Part shown: in pieces, positions 39,209 through 50,057 of the stretch | Layout: each line of letters starts with the position of its first letter | Numbering within the stretch: the stretch's first letter is position 1 | Source: Staphylococcus sp. Marseille-Q5304 | GTDB taxonomy: Bacteria; Bacillota; Bacilli; Staphylococcales; Staphylococcaceae | Reading direction: 5' to 3' | Assembly (NCBI RefSeq): GCF_943737015.1 | Contig: NZ_CALSFP010000001.1 | Span: 186,001 to 250,000 of the forward strand | Length of the DNA: 64,000 bases | Translations under genes and position numbers: made by a program | Notes under the pieces: model-generated | The model's input: only the letters and a program-made list of their open reading frames with translations | What the model was told of the DNA's origin: nothing | Databases searched by the model: none

Positions 39209-41161
39209 TTAATTGATGAAACGATCATGCATAAGTTCTTTTAATACGTTGATTTCATCTTGAATTTCTTGTCCAGTGTTCGTGTCTCTAATTTTTTTAC
39301 GTGTAAGTTCTTCATCAACTACACGTCTTATTGAAAGTTCATCTGCACCATTCAATAAGACATGCTCTTTACTATTGAATTGTTGGTGGGCAACGAGCTG
39401 CATACCAAATGAATTGTATAATAATGTATATCCAGCAATACCTGTTGTTGATTGATATGCTTTTGAAAATCCACCATCAATGACGATCATTTTACCATCA
39501 GCTTTAATAGGATCTTCCCCGTCTATTTCTTTAACAGGTGTATGACCGTTAATAATATGACCTTGTTCTGGATCTAAATCAAAGTCTTTTAACATTTTTT
39601 TACACATATCAACGTCTTCACGTAAGTAGTAGTATGGATTTTTCTCTTCTTTGTGAGATGCTTTGTCTTTAATAAAGTAACGTTCAAATGTTGTCATCGC
39701 ACGTTTACCGAATAATGAAGAGTATTTACCTGTCCATAAGTACCAAACGAGATCCGTTGCAAGATCATCTTGTTGATCTTTATGATCGAATGCATGTCTT
39801 ACATAATATTCAAAGTTATCTAATAAATCACAACCGTGATGCTCAACATCATCGATAACCATAGACTCCATTTCACCATTTTCATCGACTGGAATACAAC
39901 CATGAATTAATAAATTACCATTATAACGTAGATATAGGTTACCCTTTTGCATTAAGAACGTCATATGACGTTTTAACTTTTCTGATTGTTGCACAGAAAG
40001 TAAAAGTTTATTGATAACCTCTTCTTCTTCCTCTAATAATTCATTAGGGTTATCTGGGTTTAACGTGTGGAAACAAGTATTTTCTAAAGGATATGTTTTC
40101 CCATAAATTGTAGCTTCCATTTTGTCAAAATCAATACTTTCTAGTACAAGTCGATCTTCCATTTCAAACGTTGGGCGTCGTTTAATGATTGGTGCTTCAA
40201 GTTTGAATTGAATCATCGCAATAGCTTGTTGAATCTTAGTAATTTGTTCACGTTCTAGTTCTGTTAAACCTTCTGCATTTTTCGGGCGAAAAGCTGGATT
40301 TTTACCGTCGTAATATTTTTCAGCTAATGTAAGTAACGGTCTCAAATTAATTCCATAAGCATCTTCTATAATATCTAGATTGTCGTAGCGAGCACAAATA
40401 CGTAATAAGTTTGCTAAACATACCTTTGAACCTGCATAGGCACCAATCCAAAGTACATCGTGATTTCCCCATTGGATATCTACGGAAGGATATTCGATCA
40501 GTGTATCCATAATCTTGTCTGGATCTGGTCCACGATCATAAATGTCACCAACAACATGTAAGTGATTGACCACGAGATGTTGTACAGTAAATGATAAGCC
40601 GATGATGATGTCATCAGATTGTTCTAACTCTACGACTTGTTTCATTAACTTTTCATAATAGGACTGTTTATTATTGTATTTATTACTTTTATAAAGAAGT
40701 TCTTCGATAATAAAGACGAAGTTTTTTGGTAACGTTTTGCGTAACTTAGTACGCGTATACTTTGATGATGCATATGTAATAAGTTTGATAAGACGATTGA
40801 TTGTCGTTACATACCATTCATTTAATTCTGCTTTTGATTCACATGCATTTTTAACGAGATTTAACTTTTCCTCTGGATAGTATACAAGTGCTGAAAATTC
40901 ATTAATTTCTTCTTCGGATAGTTTATCTTTAAAGATGTCATTTATTTTAGAACGGACATTACCTGAACCGTTACGTAATACGTGTTGGAAAGAGTGGAAT
41001 TCACCATGTAAGTCACTAACAAAGTGTTCTGTACCTTTAGGTAGCTCAAGAATTGACTCTAAATTGATAATCTCAGTAGCTAATTCTTCTTTATTGTTGA
41101 ATTGTTCTGCTAATAAATCGAGATACCTGCTCTTCACACTTTTCTCTGTAGCATTATGCAT
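39209..41161 (-). CDS. fbp: Fructose-1,6-bisphosphatase, class III
   Basis: A 650-aa Mn2+-dependent class III FBPase that hydrolyses fructose-1,6-bisphosphate in gluconeogenesis. Metallophosphatase motifs are visible: S-D-L-H-G-E-F-H near residue 50, [10 protein letters not shown] near residue 210, W-G-N-H-D near residue 232, and I-N-G-H-T-P-V-K near residue 540. Length is typical of Firmicutes class III enzymes. GGAGTG precedes the ATG. A near-cre (41199-41212) upstream fits glucose repression. Confidence 0.96.
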   Translation of the reverse strand: MHNATEKSVKSRYLDLLAEQFNNKEELATEIINLESILELPKGTEHFVSDLHGEFHSFQHVLRNGSGNVRSKINDIFKDKLSEEEINEFSALVYYPEEKLNLVKNACESKAELNEWYVTTINRLIKLITYASSKYTRTKLRKTLPKNFVFIIEELLYKSNKYNNKQSYYEKLMKQVVELEQSDDIIIGLSFTVQHLVVNHLHVVGDIYDRGPDPDKIMDTLIEYPSVDIQWGNHDVLWIGAYAGSKVCLANLLRICARYDNLDIIEDAYGINLRPLLTLAEKYYDGKNPAFRPKNAEGLTELEREQITKIQQAIAMIQFKLEAPIIKRRPTFEMEDRLVLESIDFDKMEATIYGKTYPLENTCFHTLNPDNPNELLEEEEEVINKLLLSVQQSEKLKRHMTFLMQKGNLYLRYNGNLLIHGCIPVDENGEMESMVIDDVEHHGCDLLDNFEYYVRHAFDHKDQQDDLATDLVWYLWTGKYSSLFGKRAMTTFERYFIKDKASHKEEKNPYYYLREDVDMCKKMLKDFDLDPEQGHIINGHTPVKEIDGEDPIKADGKMIVIDGGFSKAYQSTTGIAGYTLLYNSFGMQLVAHQQFNSKEHVLLNGADELSIRRVVDEELTRKKIRDTNTGQEIQDEINVLKELMHDRFIN

Positions 41162-41580
41162 AATTGTGTCACTCCAGTTGTAATATTTAGTGAATTGAAT
41201 AAAGCGTTTTCATATTATATTTATTATTATATCATCATTTGGCTTACGATTCTTCCTCCTTTAATACTTTGTTCAATTTTAAGTAACATTAAACGGTAAA
41301 ATTAATTCTTTTTATTTTGATGATGTTACTCAAATATAAAAATGAGTGAGAAAAGCCATTTTTTATATACAAAATTATTGAAAAGTGAATATTATTTATT
41401 ATAAGTTAAAATATTTCATATATGTACAAGCAATATATTAGGTTTAAATAGTTTAATTTAAGGCTTTTTACAATGTAAAAATAACAATTATTATAAAAAT
41501 ATTCAGAATACTCTTTTGTTTTCTCTAATATTTTGTATAATTAATGCATGTAACAAAAATAAATATTAGGGGGATAACTT
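41162..41580. other. Divergent intergenic region, fbp / putP
   Basis: 419 bp, very AT-rich. Holds the fbp cre-like site, a TATAAT box at 41536-41541 about 40 bp before putP, and a weak CodY-like AATATTCAGAATACT (41498-41512, three mismatches). No ORF. Confidence 0.55.
41199..41212 (-). promoter_or_regulatory. cre-like site upstream of fbp
   Basis: On the minus strand TGAAAACGCTTTAT, matching cre (TGWAARCGYTWNCW) at 13 of 14 positions. Gluconeogenic fbp is a sensible CcpA target. Confidence 0.5.
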
Positions 41581-43119
41581 ATGTTTACATTGGGAGCGAC
41601 TTTATCAAGTCAAGTTAATACAAACTGGCAAACATATATAATGCTGACACTGTATTTTGTTATTTTATTAGGTATTGGTTATTATGCTTATAAACAATCT
41701 ACAGGGAATGTTAGTGAATATATGCTGGGAGGTAGAAATATCGGGCCTTACGTAACTGCATTGTCAGCTGGTGCTTCTGATATGAGTGGTTGGATGATCA
41801 TGGGATTACCAGGAGAGGTCTATTCAACAGGTTTATCAGCAGCGTGGTTAGCAATCGGTTTAACGATTGGTGCATACATAAACTATATCGTTGTAGCGCC
41901 TAGGCTTCGTGTATATACAGAAAAAGCTGGAGACGCCATTACATTACCAGATTTCTTTAGAAACCGACTAGATGATCGATCTAACATTATCAAGATTATT
42001 TCTGGTGGTATTATTGTTGTATTCTTTACGCTATATACGCACTCAGGAATGGTATCTGGTGGTAAGTTATTTGATAGTGCCTTTGGTTTAGATTACCACC
42101 TTGGATTAATATTAGTATCTGTAATTGTTATATTGTATACATTTTTCGGCGGGTATTTAGCTGTATCTATCACTGATTTCTTCCAAGGGGTAGTAATGAT
42201 TATCGCTATGGTCATGGTACCATTAGTTGTAATGATGCAACTAAGTGGGCTAGATACATTTTCACATGCAGCAGAATTAAAACCAACAAATTTAGATTTA
42301 TTTAAGGGGACAACAATTGTTGGTATTATCTCATTCTTTGCATGGGGACTTGGATACTTTGGTCAACCGCATATTATCGTACGATTTATGTCTATTAAGT
42401 CAGTGAAGCTATTACCAACGGCAAGAAGATTTGGTATCGGCTGGATGGCTATCAGTTTATTAGGTGCAGTTGCAGTTGGACTTGTAGGAATTTCATTCGT
42501 AGATGAAAGACATGTGCAGTTGAAAGATCCAGAGACGCTATTTATTTTAATGGGACAAGTTTTATTCCATCCATTAGTAGGTGGATTCTTACTTGCAGCT
42601 ATTTTAGCAGCGATTATGAGTACGATTTCTTCACAATTGTTGGTAACATCAAGTTCTTTAACAGAAGATTTTTATAAATTAATCCGTGGTGAAGATAAAG
42701 CTAAAGAACATGAAAAAGAGTTTTTATTAGTTGGTCGTTTATCAGTTATCGTAGTAGCCATTGTTTCAATTATGATTGCATGGTCACCAAATGATACAAT
42801 CTTAAACTTAGTAGGTAATGCTTGGGCAGGATTTGGTGCAGCATTTGGACCACTCGTGTTGTTATCACTTTATTGGAAAGGCTTAAGTCGTACAGGTGCA
42901 GTAAGTGGTATGATTTCTGGTGCGATTGTTGTAATTCTTTGGATTACATTAGCCAAACCTTTAGGGAAAGTGAATGACTTCTTTAATTTATACGAAATTG
43001 TACCAGGTTTCTTAACAAGTTTAATCGTGACAATTGTCGTGAGTAAATTCACAAAAAAACCTCAAATCGATGTCGAAAGTGACTTGAGAGAAGTTAAAGC
43101 ACTCGTGAACAATAAGTAA
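41581..43119 (+). CDS. putP: Sodium/proline symporter PutP
   Basis: A 512-aa member of the sodium:solute symporter family importing proline with Na+. Family features: [22 protein letters not shown] near residue 50, the [13 protein letters not shown] motif near residue 258 and [12 protein letters not shown] (Na+ site) near residue 345. AGGGGGAT precedes the ATG. Proline serves as osmolyte and carbon source; a weak CodY-like site lies upstream. Confidence 0.96.
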   Translation: MFTLGATLSSQVNTNWQTYIMLTLYFVILLGIGYYAYKQSTGNVSEYMLGGRNIGPYVTALSAGASDMSGWMIMGLPGEVYSTGLSAAWLAIGLTIGAYINYIVVAPRLRVYTEKAGDAITLPDFFRNRLDDRSNIIKIISGGIIVVFFTLYTHSGMVSGGKLFDSAFGLDYHLGLILVSVIVILYTFFGGYLAVSITDFFQGVVMIIAMVMVPLVVMMQLSGLDTFSHAAELKPTNLDLFKGTTIVGIISFFAWGLGYFGQPHIIVRFMSIKSVKLLPTARRFGIGWMAISLLGAVAVGLVGISFVDERHVQLKDPETLFILMGQVLFHPLVGGFLLAAILAAIMSTISSQLLVTSSSLTEDFYKLIRGEDKAKEHEKEFLLVGRLSVIVVAIVSIMIAWSPNDTILNLVGNAWAGFGAAFGPLVLLSLYWKGLSRTGAVSGMISGAIVVILWITLAKPLGKVNDFFNLYEIVPGFLTSLIVTIVVSKFTKKPQIDVESDLREVKALVNNK

Positions 43120-43197
43120 TGTATTTTTGAAAAAATATGATAAAAAATTTTGGTTTAACCATCAAAATATATAACCTGGGAAATTAGCATAGAATAA

Positions 43198-43244
43198 AGC
43201 CCATCAAAATGATTTGAATTTAAATCTTTTGATGGGCTACTTTT
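43198..43244 (+). terminator. Terminator after putP
   Basis: AGCCCATCAAAATGATTT and AAATCTTTTGATGGGCT arms with one bulge, tail ACTTTTATAT. Possibly bidirectional with the convergent DedA gene. Confidence 0.8.
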
Positions 43245-43318
43245 ATATATAATTCATCTTGGTTGTCTTCGGTTAAGGAAAAATTATTTAACGATCACAG
43301 TTACGCTACAATTATAAA

Positions 43319-43936
43319 TTAACGAACGCGTTTTTTGTTTTTATTTTTATAAAACTTCACGATTAAATAAATGACAACGATAGCAATGATAACGTACATA
43401 ATGTAAGAATATGTGTGTAAGCTATTCATTAATAAATCCCAATTATCACTTAATGCACGGCCGAGTAAAATGAGACCAAAGTTCCAAATCGTTGTACCGA
43501 TTAATGAAATAATCGTAAACGCAACGACGTTCATTCTATTAATACCAGCTGGTATCGTAATTAATACTCTTAATACAGGAATGAAACGACATACAAACAC
43601 TGCCACTGCACTATATTTATCAAACCAATCGTTTGCGCGTTCTACATCTCGACCTCTTAATTTAATCCATTTACCATATTTATCGACAAAGCGATATAAC
43701 TTTTCTTCAGATACTAGGCGACTAATGTAATAAAGTGTTATGAGTCCTATAAGAGATGCAATTGTTGAAATAATAAATAACATTGCGATATCTAGGTCTG
43801 ATTTAACTGACATTAAGCCAGAAAGTGTAAGTATAATTTCAGAAGGTATAAACGGTAAGATATTTTCTAATAGAATTAATATCGCTATGGCCGCATAACC
43901 CCATGTATTTATAAACTGAGTTAATATGTGTTCCAT
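43319..43936 (-). CDS. DedA-family membrane protein
   Basis: A 205-aa polytopic protein of the DedA/SNARE-associated family; bacterial members act as undecaprenyl-phosphate or phospholipid flippases. Family motifs: E-N-I-L-P-F-I-P-S-E (acidic residue in membrane) near residue 25, F-V-C-R-F-I-P-V-L-R near residue 120, and I-P-A-G-I-N-R-M. The start at the internal ATG 43936 fits the family; its AAAGGAG is a somewhat long 14 nt away. The 16-residue longer form has no site. C-terminus is basic (K-N-K-N-K-K-R). Confidence 0.88.
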   Translation of the reverse strand: MEHILTQFINTWGYAAIAILILLENILPFIPSEIILTLSGLMSVKSDLDIAMLFIISTIASLIGLITLYYISRLVSEEKLYRFVDKYGKWIKLRGRDVERANDWFDKYSAVAVFVCRFIPVLRVLITIPAGINRMNVVAFTIISLIGTTIWNFGLILLGRALSDNWDLLMNSLHTYSYIMYVIIAIVVIYLIVKFYKNKNKKRVR

Positions 43937-44127
43937 TGTTTTGAAATAAGCTCCTTTGAAAATAAAAATATAATTTTTGGACATTCGTATTTATTATAGT
44001 CTAATTTAGCGAATAATCCACAAAAATCTCTACTACTTTCGTATGTACTTTACTTAAAGTATAAAAGTTTTGGTTATTATAGTAAATTTAAGAATACTTA
44101 TCATGACAAAAGAGAAAGAAAAAGAGT

Positions 44128-44141
44128 TGTAAGCGGTTACA
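44128..44141 (+). promoter_or_regulatory. cre-like site upstream of the MFS pseudogene
   Basis: TGTAAGCGGTTACA deviates from the cre consensus at one position (G for Y at position 9). It lies 73 bp before the original ATG. Confidence 0.5.
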
Positions 44142-44213
44142 CCTTGTGGTAATATCAAGAGATAATATTGGCCAATCGTTGGCTAGTAACTTCTTAGAGA
44201 AAGCGAGAATCAT

Positions 44214-45491
44214 ATGGAACAGAAAAAATCAAAAATCAGGTGATATTTTGCAATAGCATTCTTTATTATCGGAGTTATCGCTTATATGGATCGCTCTAAT
44301 ATTTCAATTATTGCAGGGCCTATGATGGAAGACTTAAATTTAAATAAAACGCAATTCGGAATGTTGGCTTCATTTTTCTCATTGGGGTATGCATTAATGC
44401 AAGTCCCGTCAGGATTATTGGCTGAGAAATTTGGGCCTAAAAAAATGCTTTCTATCGCGCTTGTTTGGTGGAGTGCATTTACGATATTAACAGGTGTAGT
44501 GAAAAACCACGGTTTGTTATTTGCTATCCGTTTCTTATTTGGTATAGGTGAAGCGCCTATGTATCCTTCAAACGCAGTCTTTAATTCATACTGGTTTGCA
44601 AAAGGCGAAAAGGGACGTGCTTCAAGTGTTTTATTAGCTGGTTCTTACTTTGGACCGGTTATAGCACCTGTAGTAACGATTTCAATCGTTAATATGTTTG
44701 GGTGGCAAGCAGTGTTTTATATCTTTGGTCTGATCGGAATAATCATTGCAGCTTTATGGGTAATTATTTCAAAAGATTTACCAGAGCAACATAAAATGGT
44801 TAACGAAGCGGAAAGAAAATACATTATGGAAAATCGTGATGTATTAAATACAGAAAAAACAAAAGCCCCTTGGAATATATTTTTAACAAGATTTAGTTTT
44901 TATGCATTAGCCGCACAATACTTCGTAGTTCAATTTGTCGTGTCACTATTTTTAATTTGGTTACCTACTTATTTAACGGAACAATATCATGTGAAATTAA
45001 GTGATCCAGATATGGCATGGGCAGCTGGCGCACCATGGATTGCGATGTTCATTTTAATATTACTTGCTGGAACGATTTCAGATAAAGTATTACAAAAAGG
45101 AAAATCTCGTTTCATGGCACGTGCTGCAATCGCTATTATTGGATTTTTAGTCTTTTGTTTCTCACTCTTTATGTCAATTCAATCGGATAATTTAGTCGTC
45201 AATGTGATTTGGTTATCTCTTTGTTTAGGTGGTATTGGTGTTGCTACAGGGATGAGCTGGGCAGCAGCTACCGATTTAGGACGTAATTTCTCAGGTTCTG
45301 TGTCAGGTTGGATGAACTTATGGGGGAATATTGGAGCGTTAATCAGCCCCCTATTAGCAGGTTTCTTATTAGATATTGTAGGTTGGATTGTTACATTAGA
45401 ACTTGTAATTATTCCAGTAATATTTGCGATTATAATGTGGTTCTTTGTACAACCTGATAAACCACTAATCGTTGAAAAGGACAAACTATAA
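44214..45491 (+). pseudogene. ACS-family MFS transporter with nonsense codon near the N-terminus
   Basis: The full frame runs from the ATG at 44214: M-E-Q-K-K-S-K-I-R, TGA (44241-44243), then in the same frame Y-F-A-I-A-F-F-I-I-G-V-I-A-Y-M-D-R-S-N. Anion:cation symporters usually have R-W-Y here, so a TGG to TGA change at codon 10 is likely. Downstream is an intact twelve-helix major facilitator with the Y-M-D-R-S-N-I-S and loop 2-3 G-L-L-A-E-K-F-G-P-K-K signatures of sugar-acid (hexuronate/glucarate) transporters. Reinitiation at the ATG 44286 would give 401 aa lacking most of helix 1; that ATG has no good ribosome site. Confidence 0.82.
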
Positions 45492-45570
45492 ATTTTAAGT
45501 GTTGCTTAATGATTATAGTGAAGAGTCTTGGACATAAATCTCAGAAAAATAGCACTCAGATGATTTAATT

Positions 45571-45607
45571 CAATTCATCTGAGTGCTTCTTTTTTATACA
45601 ATACTTC
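45571..45607 (+). terminator. Hairpin within IS relic B, after the MFS gene
   Basis: AGCACTCAGATGA and TCATCTGAGTGCT arms followed by TCTTTTTTAT; a functional-looking terminator supplied by the IS end. Confidence 0.65.
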
Positions 45608-45789
45608 GTATTGTTGGCTCGCTTTCTTAGGGGACAGCTTCAGCCTGTAGTCTTCAGCTTGTCCAGTTCCCTCAAGAGTCTCGCTGAAAACTTCACATTT
45701 ATATGTAATTTTACATTAAAATACATTGAAAATAAGGCCCTTACGTATAATTTAATAAGCACAATTAATCTTAATTAACGAGGTGCCTT

Positions 45790-45837
45790 ATGGTTAAAGA
45801 TTATAACATGTCTCAACTTATTTTTTATTATTCGTAG
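45790..45837 (+). pseudogene. Extreme N-terminus of an IS1182-family transposase
   Basis: The ATG at 45790 reads M-V-K-D-Y-N-M-S-Q-L, the family start, then departs and stops at codon 16. Only about ten family residues remain. Confidence 0.7.
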
Positions 45838-45886
45838 ATAATTTCGTATTTCAGAACATTAGCTATTTAACTAAACAAAATTACTT

Positions 45887-46213
45887 TTAATTTCTTAATA
45901 TGTGATTAATTACGTTTACATGAAGACCACTATTTTTATATCCTTCTAAAATGTCAAACACTTGCTCCATAGGAATTTCAGGTAAATCTCTTATCTCACA
46001 AAGTTTCTTTTTAAACACTTTTTTACTTACTTTTTTATCATTAGCTGTTAAATCAAATAGATATTTATTTAAATGCTCAATTTCATCTACTGAATACCAA
46101 TAACGTAGTAATACTAAGTCTTTCGTTTTTAAATTTGGAGCTAACTCTTCTTGTAATACATCAATCGATTGTTTAATCAATAACAGTTTTGATTCTAACT
46201 CTTCATTATTCAT
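45887..46213 (-). CDS. Hypothetical protein, charged helical
   Basis: I do not recognise this 108-aa soluble protein. It is predicted largely helical, with an N-terminal amphipathic segment (E-E-L-E-S-K-L-L-L-I-K-Q-S-I-D-V-L) and a Lys-rich centre. AAAGGAG lies 7 nt before the ATG, so translation is credible. It sits alone next to IS relic B and divergent from the acetolactate decarboxylase gene. Confidence 0.65.
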   Translation of the reverse strand: MNNEELESKLLLIKQSIDVLQEELAPNLKTKDLVLLRYWYSVDEIEHLNKYLFDLTANDKKVSKKVFKKKLCEIRDLPEIPMEQVFDILEGYKNSGLHVNVINHILRN

Positions 46214-46402
46214 TGAACTACTCCTTTGAAAGATATAATAGAAGTCTATTCATCATGATAATATCAAAAATATTAATTATTTAAAGTACATATTAATCAC
46301 ATAGCTATTGTATCTTGACTTAAACATGTATAATTTTAAATAAAGGAATGTTTGCACTAATAGAGAAATAAGAACGTAACAATAGTAAGGAGCGTTGATG
46401 AA

Positions 46403-47101
46403 ATGTTATATCAACATGGTACGTTAGGTACGTTGATGGCTGGTTTATTGGAAGGAACGAGCACAATTGATGATATTTTGAAACATGGTGATTTAGGTAT
46501 CGGAACTTTATCAGGTTCTGATGGAGAGGTTATTATATTAGATCGTATCGCTTACCATGCAAATGAATATGGTGAGTTTAAACGTTTAGAAGCAAGTGAA
46601 CTTACGCCATACGCTGCGGTTACACCGTTTAAAGTAGATAAATCATTTGAAGTGCGCAATATTACTGATGATGAAGCAATTCTCAATGAGGTAGTTGATA
46701 GAGCGAAAACCCAAAATGCATTTATTGCAGTGAAAATTACAGGTAAATTCGAAATGATGCATGTACGCATGATGCCAAAACAAAATCCACCATATGAGAA
46801 ATTGATTGAATCCGCAAAACGTCAACCAGAATTTAAATATGAGCAAGTTGATGGTACAGTTGTTGGGTTTTATGCGCCATATTTATTTCATGGCATTGCT
46901 GCAGGTGGATTCCATTTACACTTTGTCGATGACGCAAGAACAGTTGGAGGACATGTGTTAGATTTTGAATTAAATAAAGGGATTGTTGAAATAAGTGATA
47001 TCGAAACGTTAGAACAACATTTCCCTGTGGATAATCAAGCGTTCCGTGATACAGAAATTGATTATTCAACAGTAAATGAGGACATAAAGGAAGCTGAATA
47101 G
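46403..47101 (+). CDS. budA: Alpha-acetolactate decarboxylase
   Basis: A 232-aa enzyme converting 2-acetolactate to acetoin, a neutral overflow product that limits acidification. Family motifs: H-G-T-L-G-T-L-M-A-G-L-L-E-G at the start, L-G-I-G-T-L near residue 35, and the zinc site H-L-H-F-V-D-D-A-R-T-V-G-G-H (His-x-His-x10-His) near residues 173-186. AAGGAG precedes the ATG by 10 nt; the ATG at 46398 is out of frame. No acetolactate synthase gene adjoins, so substrate must come from an AlsS/IlvB encoded elsewhere. Confidence 0.94.
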   Translation: MLYQHGTLGTLMAGLLEGTSTIDDILKHGDLGIGTLSGSDGEVIILDRIAYHANEYGEFKRLEASELTPYAAVTPFKVDKSFEVRNITDDEAILNEVVDRAKTQNAFIAVKITGKFEMMHVRMMPKQNPPYEKLIESAKRQPEFKYEQVDGTVVGFYAPYLFHGIAAGGFHLHFVDDARTVGGHVLDFELNKGIVEISDIETLEQHFPVDNQAFRDTEIDYSTVNEDIKEAE

Positions 47102-47435
47102 CCCATGTAACTGAGTGAATGATTGTATCCAGATGAATACTATAACTTTTGTTGAATTTTAGAAAAAGGTATAGCTCAAACAGTGAAAAATGTTAAAATA
47201 GTAGGGCGTTCAATTCAGAATATGAAAATTCGTGGATACACGAAAGAACTTTCGGAATAACTAATTGATAAATGGGGTTGGACAACATTCGTCAATGATT
47301 GAATTAGACCATCATCAGCGTTTGTATACCGACCTCACTTTTTACTGTTTACATAAAACTGTGATTCACTTGATATACATGTTTAAACGCGAGTGATTCA
47401 ATGATTTATTAAATATGAGGAGGTGTAGGGAGACG
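47102..47435. other. Intergenic region budA-FUSC
   Basis: 334 bp. Contains TGATTCACT and AGTGATTCA (47363-47371 / 47392-47400), an imperfect palindrome about 35 bp before the FUSC start that could be an operator. No clear terminator for budA was found. Confidence 0.45.
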
Positions 47436-49328
47436 TTGAATCATTATTTTAAATCACTACTTGAATTTAATTCTATGAAAGTCGACGTGAAGAAAGGCTT
47501 TCGTCAAGGTATGTTAATGTTTGTCCCTCTAATAATAGGTTATTTAGTTGGACATTTCATGACAGGGTTGTTAATTGCAACAGGAACTTTGGCACATATT
47601 TATGTGTTTGGTGGTACTGCACAAGCGAAATTACGTATTGTAATATTTTGTACTTTAGGGCTTTCATCTGCAATGGCGTTAGGCTCCCTTACTGCTAACC
47701 AACCTATTATATTTGGGTTACTCTTATTAGTCATATCTGTTGTAGCGTATTTTATTTTTAGTACCTTTAAAATACCGGGACCATCTTCTATATTTTTCAT
47801 CGTCGCATATAGTTTACCGACTAATTTCCCTGTAGCACCTGAAGAAGCATTATATAGAGGTGCTTGTATGTTTACAGGTGGTGTATTAGCAACGATTGTT
47901 GTCGCTTTAGTCATTTTATTTTCAAGAGAATCTGCAGAAATGAAAGCTGTGCAAAATGACTTTAATATGATTAAACAATTGGTTTATAACTTTGATGATC
48001 CTAAAGCATTCGCAAAAGCTTCACAATTTGCAGTTTCTACCTTTAGAACTTCAGATGACCAATTGATGACATCAAGCATTACTAACTTTAAGACATCCCC
48101 TCGATTTCAACGTTTATTATTACTACATAATACTGCACAAGGGATACATTCTGACTTATTAGAGCTTAATGAAAGTGGTGCAAGACCGCTTCCAAATGAT
48201 ATTAAAAAGATGACAGACTTTGTGATTAAACTTGTTTTTGCTAAAGGTCAAGTCAATAATCGTTGGAATCAAACGATTGATGTTGGTGATGAATATAAAA
48301 ACTTAGTGGATAACATATTTAAAGTAGATGTAATTATGAACGCTTCCGATGAACGTTTAGCCCATGAAGTGGATATTCGTATGCCAGTATATGGCCATCG
48401 ATTGTTAATGAATTTAAACTTAGAATCAATTGTCTTTAGAAATACTTTACGTTATATCGTTATTATGGCAATTTCGATTATGATTGCACTGCTATTTGAT
48501 TTTGACAAGGCGTATTGGGTGCCTTTAAGTACACATACGATTTTGACTGGTACGCACACTTTACACAGTTTCGAACGAGCAGGCGCCAGAGGTATCGGAA
48601 CGATTGTCGGCGTGTTAATACTATCCCTCATTTTACTCGCACATCCACCTATACCAGTGTCTATTCTATTATTAGCGATTTCGGCAGGTATTACAGAAAT
48701 GATTGTTGGTGCTAATTATTCATATGGCGTGATATTTGTCACGTTACAAGTACTATTGTTAAACGGTTTAGCCTCAGGGCATTTAACGATACTCAATGCA
48801 TTACCTAGGGTAGTAGATGTGATTACAGGAATTATTATTGCTGTGGTTTGTTTACTATTTATAGGACGTAAGACATCCTCATTGATGCTTCCAAAAACAT
48901 TGGCCGAAGTTACGAGACATGAAGCGCGATTGTTTCATTATATTTTCTCTAGTAATCAATATGATTCTTTAAAAGAAGACAAAAAAGAAATGTTGAAACT
49001 CAGCGTGCACTTAAATAACATGATTCAAATGTATAACAGTGCTAATGGTGAATTATCGAGTGATAAGAAAGAACTGCAATATTATTATCCAAGTATTTAT
49101 GCCTTGGAAGAAATGAGCTTTATTTATACGCGTGCATTAAGTAATGAGAAAAGGTATTTCGTAGATGATGAAACGATGGGAAGATATTTACTCATCTTCG
49201 AAAATATTGCAAAACACTTTGAAAGAGGTACACATATTAAACCTTTAGAGGTGCCCGCATTACCTCAATACACATATATCCGAACAACATTAAAAAACAT
49301 ACAAAATAACTGTATTAAAGAACGATAA
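47436..49328 (+). CDS. FUSC-family (aromatic acid exporter-like) membrane protein
   Basis: A 630-aa protein with two membrane blocks (about residues 25-170 and 330-480) separated and followed by soluble helical regions. This is the duplicated FUSC/YccS/AaeB arrangement of putative efflux proteins. A conserved F-D-F-D-K-A-Y-W-V-P-L-S-T-H-T-I marks the second block. The TTG at 47436 is 10 nt after AGGAGGTG (47418-47425); the ATG at 47415 overlaps this site. Substrate unknown. Confidence 0.82.
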   Translation: MNHYFKSLLEFNSMKVDVKKGFRQGMLMFVPLIIGYLVGHFMTGLLIATGTLAHIYVFGGTAQAKLRIVIFCTLGLSSAMALGSLTANQPIIFGLLLLVISVVAYFIFSTFKIPGPSSIFFIVAYSLPTNFPVAPEEALYRGACMFTGGVLATIVVALVILFSRESAEMKAVQNDFNMIKQLVYNFDDPKAFAKASQFAVSTFRTSDDQLMTSSITNFKTSPRFQRLLLLHNTAQGIHSDLLELNESGARPLPNDIKKMTDFVIKLVFAKGQVNNRWNQTIDVGDEYKNLVDNIFKVDVIMNASDERLAHEVDIRMPVYGHRLLMNLNLESIVFRNTLRYIVIMAISIMIALLFDFDKAYWVPLSTHTILTGTHTLHSFERAGARGIGTIVGVLILSLILLAHPPIPVSILLLAISAGITEMIVGANYSYGVIFVTLQVLLLNGLASGHLTILNALPRVVDVITGIIIAVVCLLFIGRKTSSLMLPKTLAEVTRHEARLFHYIFSSNQYDSLKEDKKEMLKLSVHLNNMIQMYNSANGELSSDKKELQYYYPSIYALEEMSFIYTRALSNEKRYFVDDETMGRYLLIFENIAKHFERGTHIKPLEVPALPQYTYIRTTLKNIQNNCIKER

Positions 49329-49332
49329 TTTA

Positions 49333-49398
49333 AGATGGATGTAGGTTAGTCATTTCATGCTATTTGAAATGTTCTGTAGCTTACGTCCATCTTTTATA
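49333..49398 (+). terminator. Terminator after FUSC gene
   Basis: GATGGATGTA...ACGTCCATC outer arms and ATTTCA/TTGAAAT inner arms, tail TTTTATATT. Stem interrupted by internal loops. Confidence 0.6.
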
Positions 49399-49478
49399 TT
49401 GTGAAACAACGCATTGGGTGAAAAGATCGATTTAAGGGTAAACAATCAAAGACATATTAAAACGAAGGAGGATTCATC

Positions 49479-49892
49479 ATGCCTTGGACAATGAATGACT
49501 ATCCACAAAGTTTGAAAAACTTAGATCAGTTAGAGAGAAAAAAAGCGATAGATATTGCGAATGCCATGCTCAAAGATGGTTATGAAGAATCAGAGGCGAT
49601 TCCAATTGCGACGAAACAAGCGGAACAATGGTATAAAGACGCTACTAAAGAAGAAAAAGAAGAGTTAAAGAATAAAAAAATAACGCAACATGATAAAGAT
49701 GAAGATGCTAACCCTGAATTGAATGATAAGGACGTACATGTGTATTTTGAAGATGATGTTTGGAAAGTGAAAACAGATGGTGCTAAACAAGCCTATGCGA
49801 CTTTCGACAAAAAAGAAGATGCAATGAAACGTGCGAGAAATACTGTAGATAATAGATCGACAGAGATTATTGAACATAAAAAAGACGAGTAA
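49479..49892 (+). CDS. ChaB-like protein with C-terminal DUF2188-like domain
   Basis: A 137-aa soluble, highly charged protein. Residues about 1-60 resemble ChaB (M-P-W...L-P/L-K-N-L...A-N-A-M-L-K-D-G...A-I-P-I-A-T-K-Q-A-E-Q-W). Residues about 85-130 resemble the DUF2188 fold (V-H-V-Y-F-E-D-D-V-W-K-V-K...A-Y-A-T-F-D-K-K-E-D-A-M-K-R-A-R). Such proteins are often stress-induced; function is unknown. GGAGGA precedes the ATG. Ends at a strong hairpin. Confidence 0.78.
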   Translation: MPWTMNDYPQSLKNLDQLERKKAIDIANAMLKDGYEESEAIPIATKQAEQWYKDATKEEKEELKNKKITQHDKDEDANPELNDKDVHVYFEDDVWKVKTDGAKQAYATFDKKEDAMKRARNTVDNRSTEIIEHKKDE

Positions 49893-49922
49893 TATAGGTC
49901 AATATGAGCTGAATTGTTACCG

Positions 49923-49963
49923 ATCCACCTTAAGCAACTTATCGTTCTTAAGGTGGATTTTTG
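49923..49963 (+). terminator. Terminator after ChaB-like gene
   Basis: Perfect 12-bp stem ATCCACCTTAAG / CTTAAGGTGGAT, 12-nt loop, TTTTTG tail. Confidence 0.88.
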
Positions 49964-50057
49964 TGTGATTACTGACTTTTGGGCTGTTATAATTTAATGT
50001 TTAATACTAATTTCGATATAATAATAAATGGTTAGTATAAAAATGGAGGCACAAAAG

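Larger units (their letters stand above)
45520..45837 (+). mobile_element. Degenerate IS1182-type element end (copy B)
   Basis: About 270 bp of element end followed by the first codons of the transposase. It is close to the reverse complement of 10098-10375: shared blocks include GGGAACTGGACAAGCTGAA, AAGCTGTCCCCTAAGAAAGC and the AGCACTCAGATGA hairpin, all read on the minus strand here. The rest of the element is missing. Copies A and B face opposite ways, about 35 kb apart. Confidence 0.72.
45492..45886. other. Intergenic region containing IS relic B
   Basis: 395 bp. Nearly all of it up to about 45837 is the second IS1182-type relic; the remaining 50 bp show nothing. Confidence 0.6.

Noticed and set aside
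41222..41290. Minus-strand AAAGGAGGA site upstream of fbp suggesting a leader peptide
   Set aside because: The only nearby ATG codons stop within three codons.
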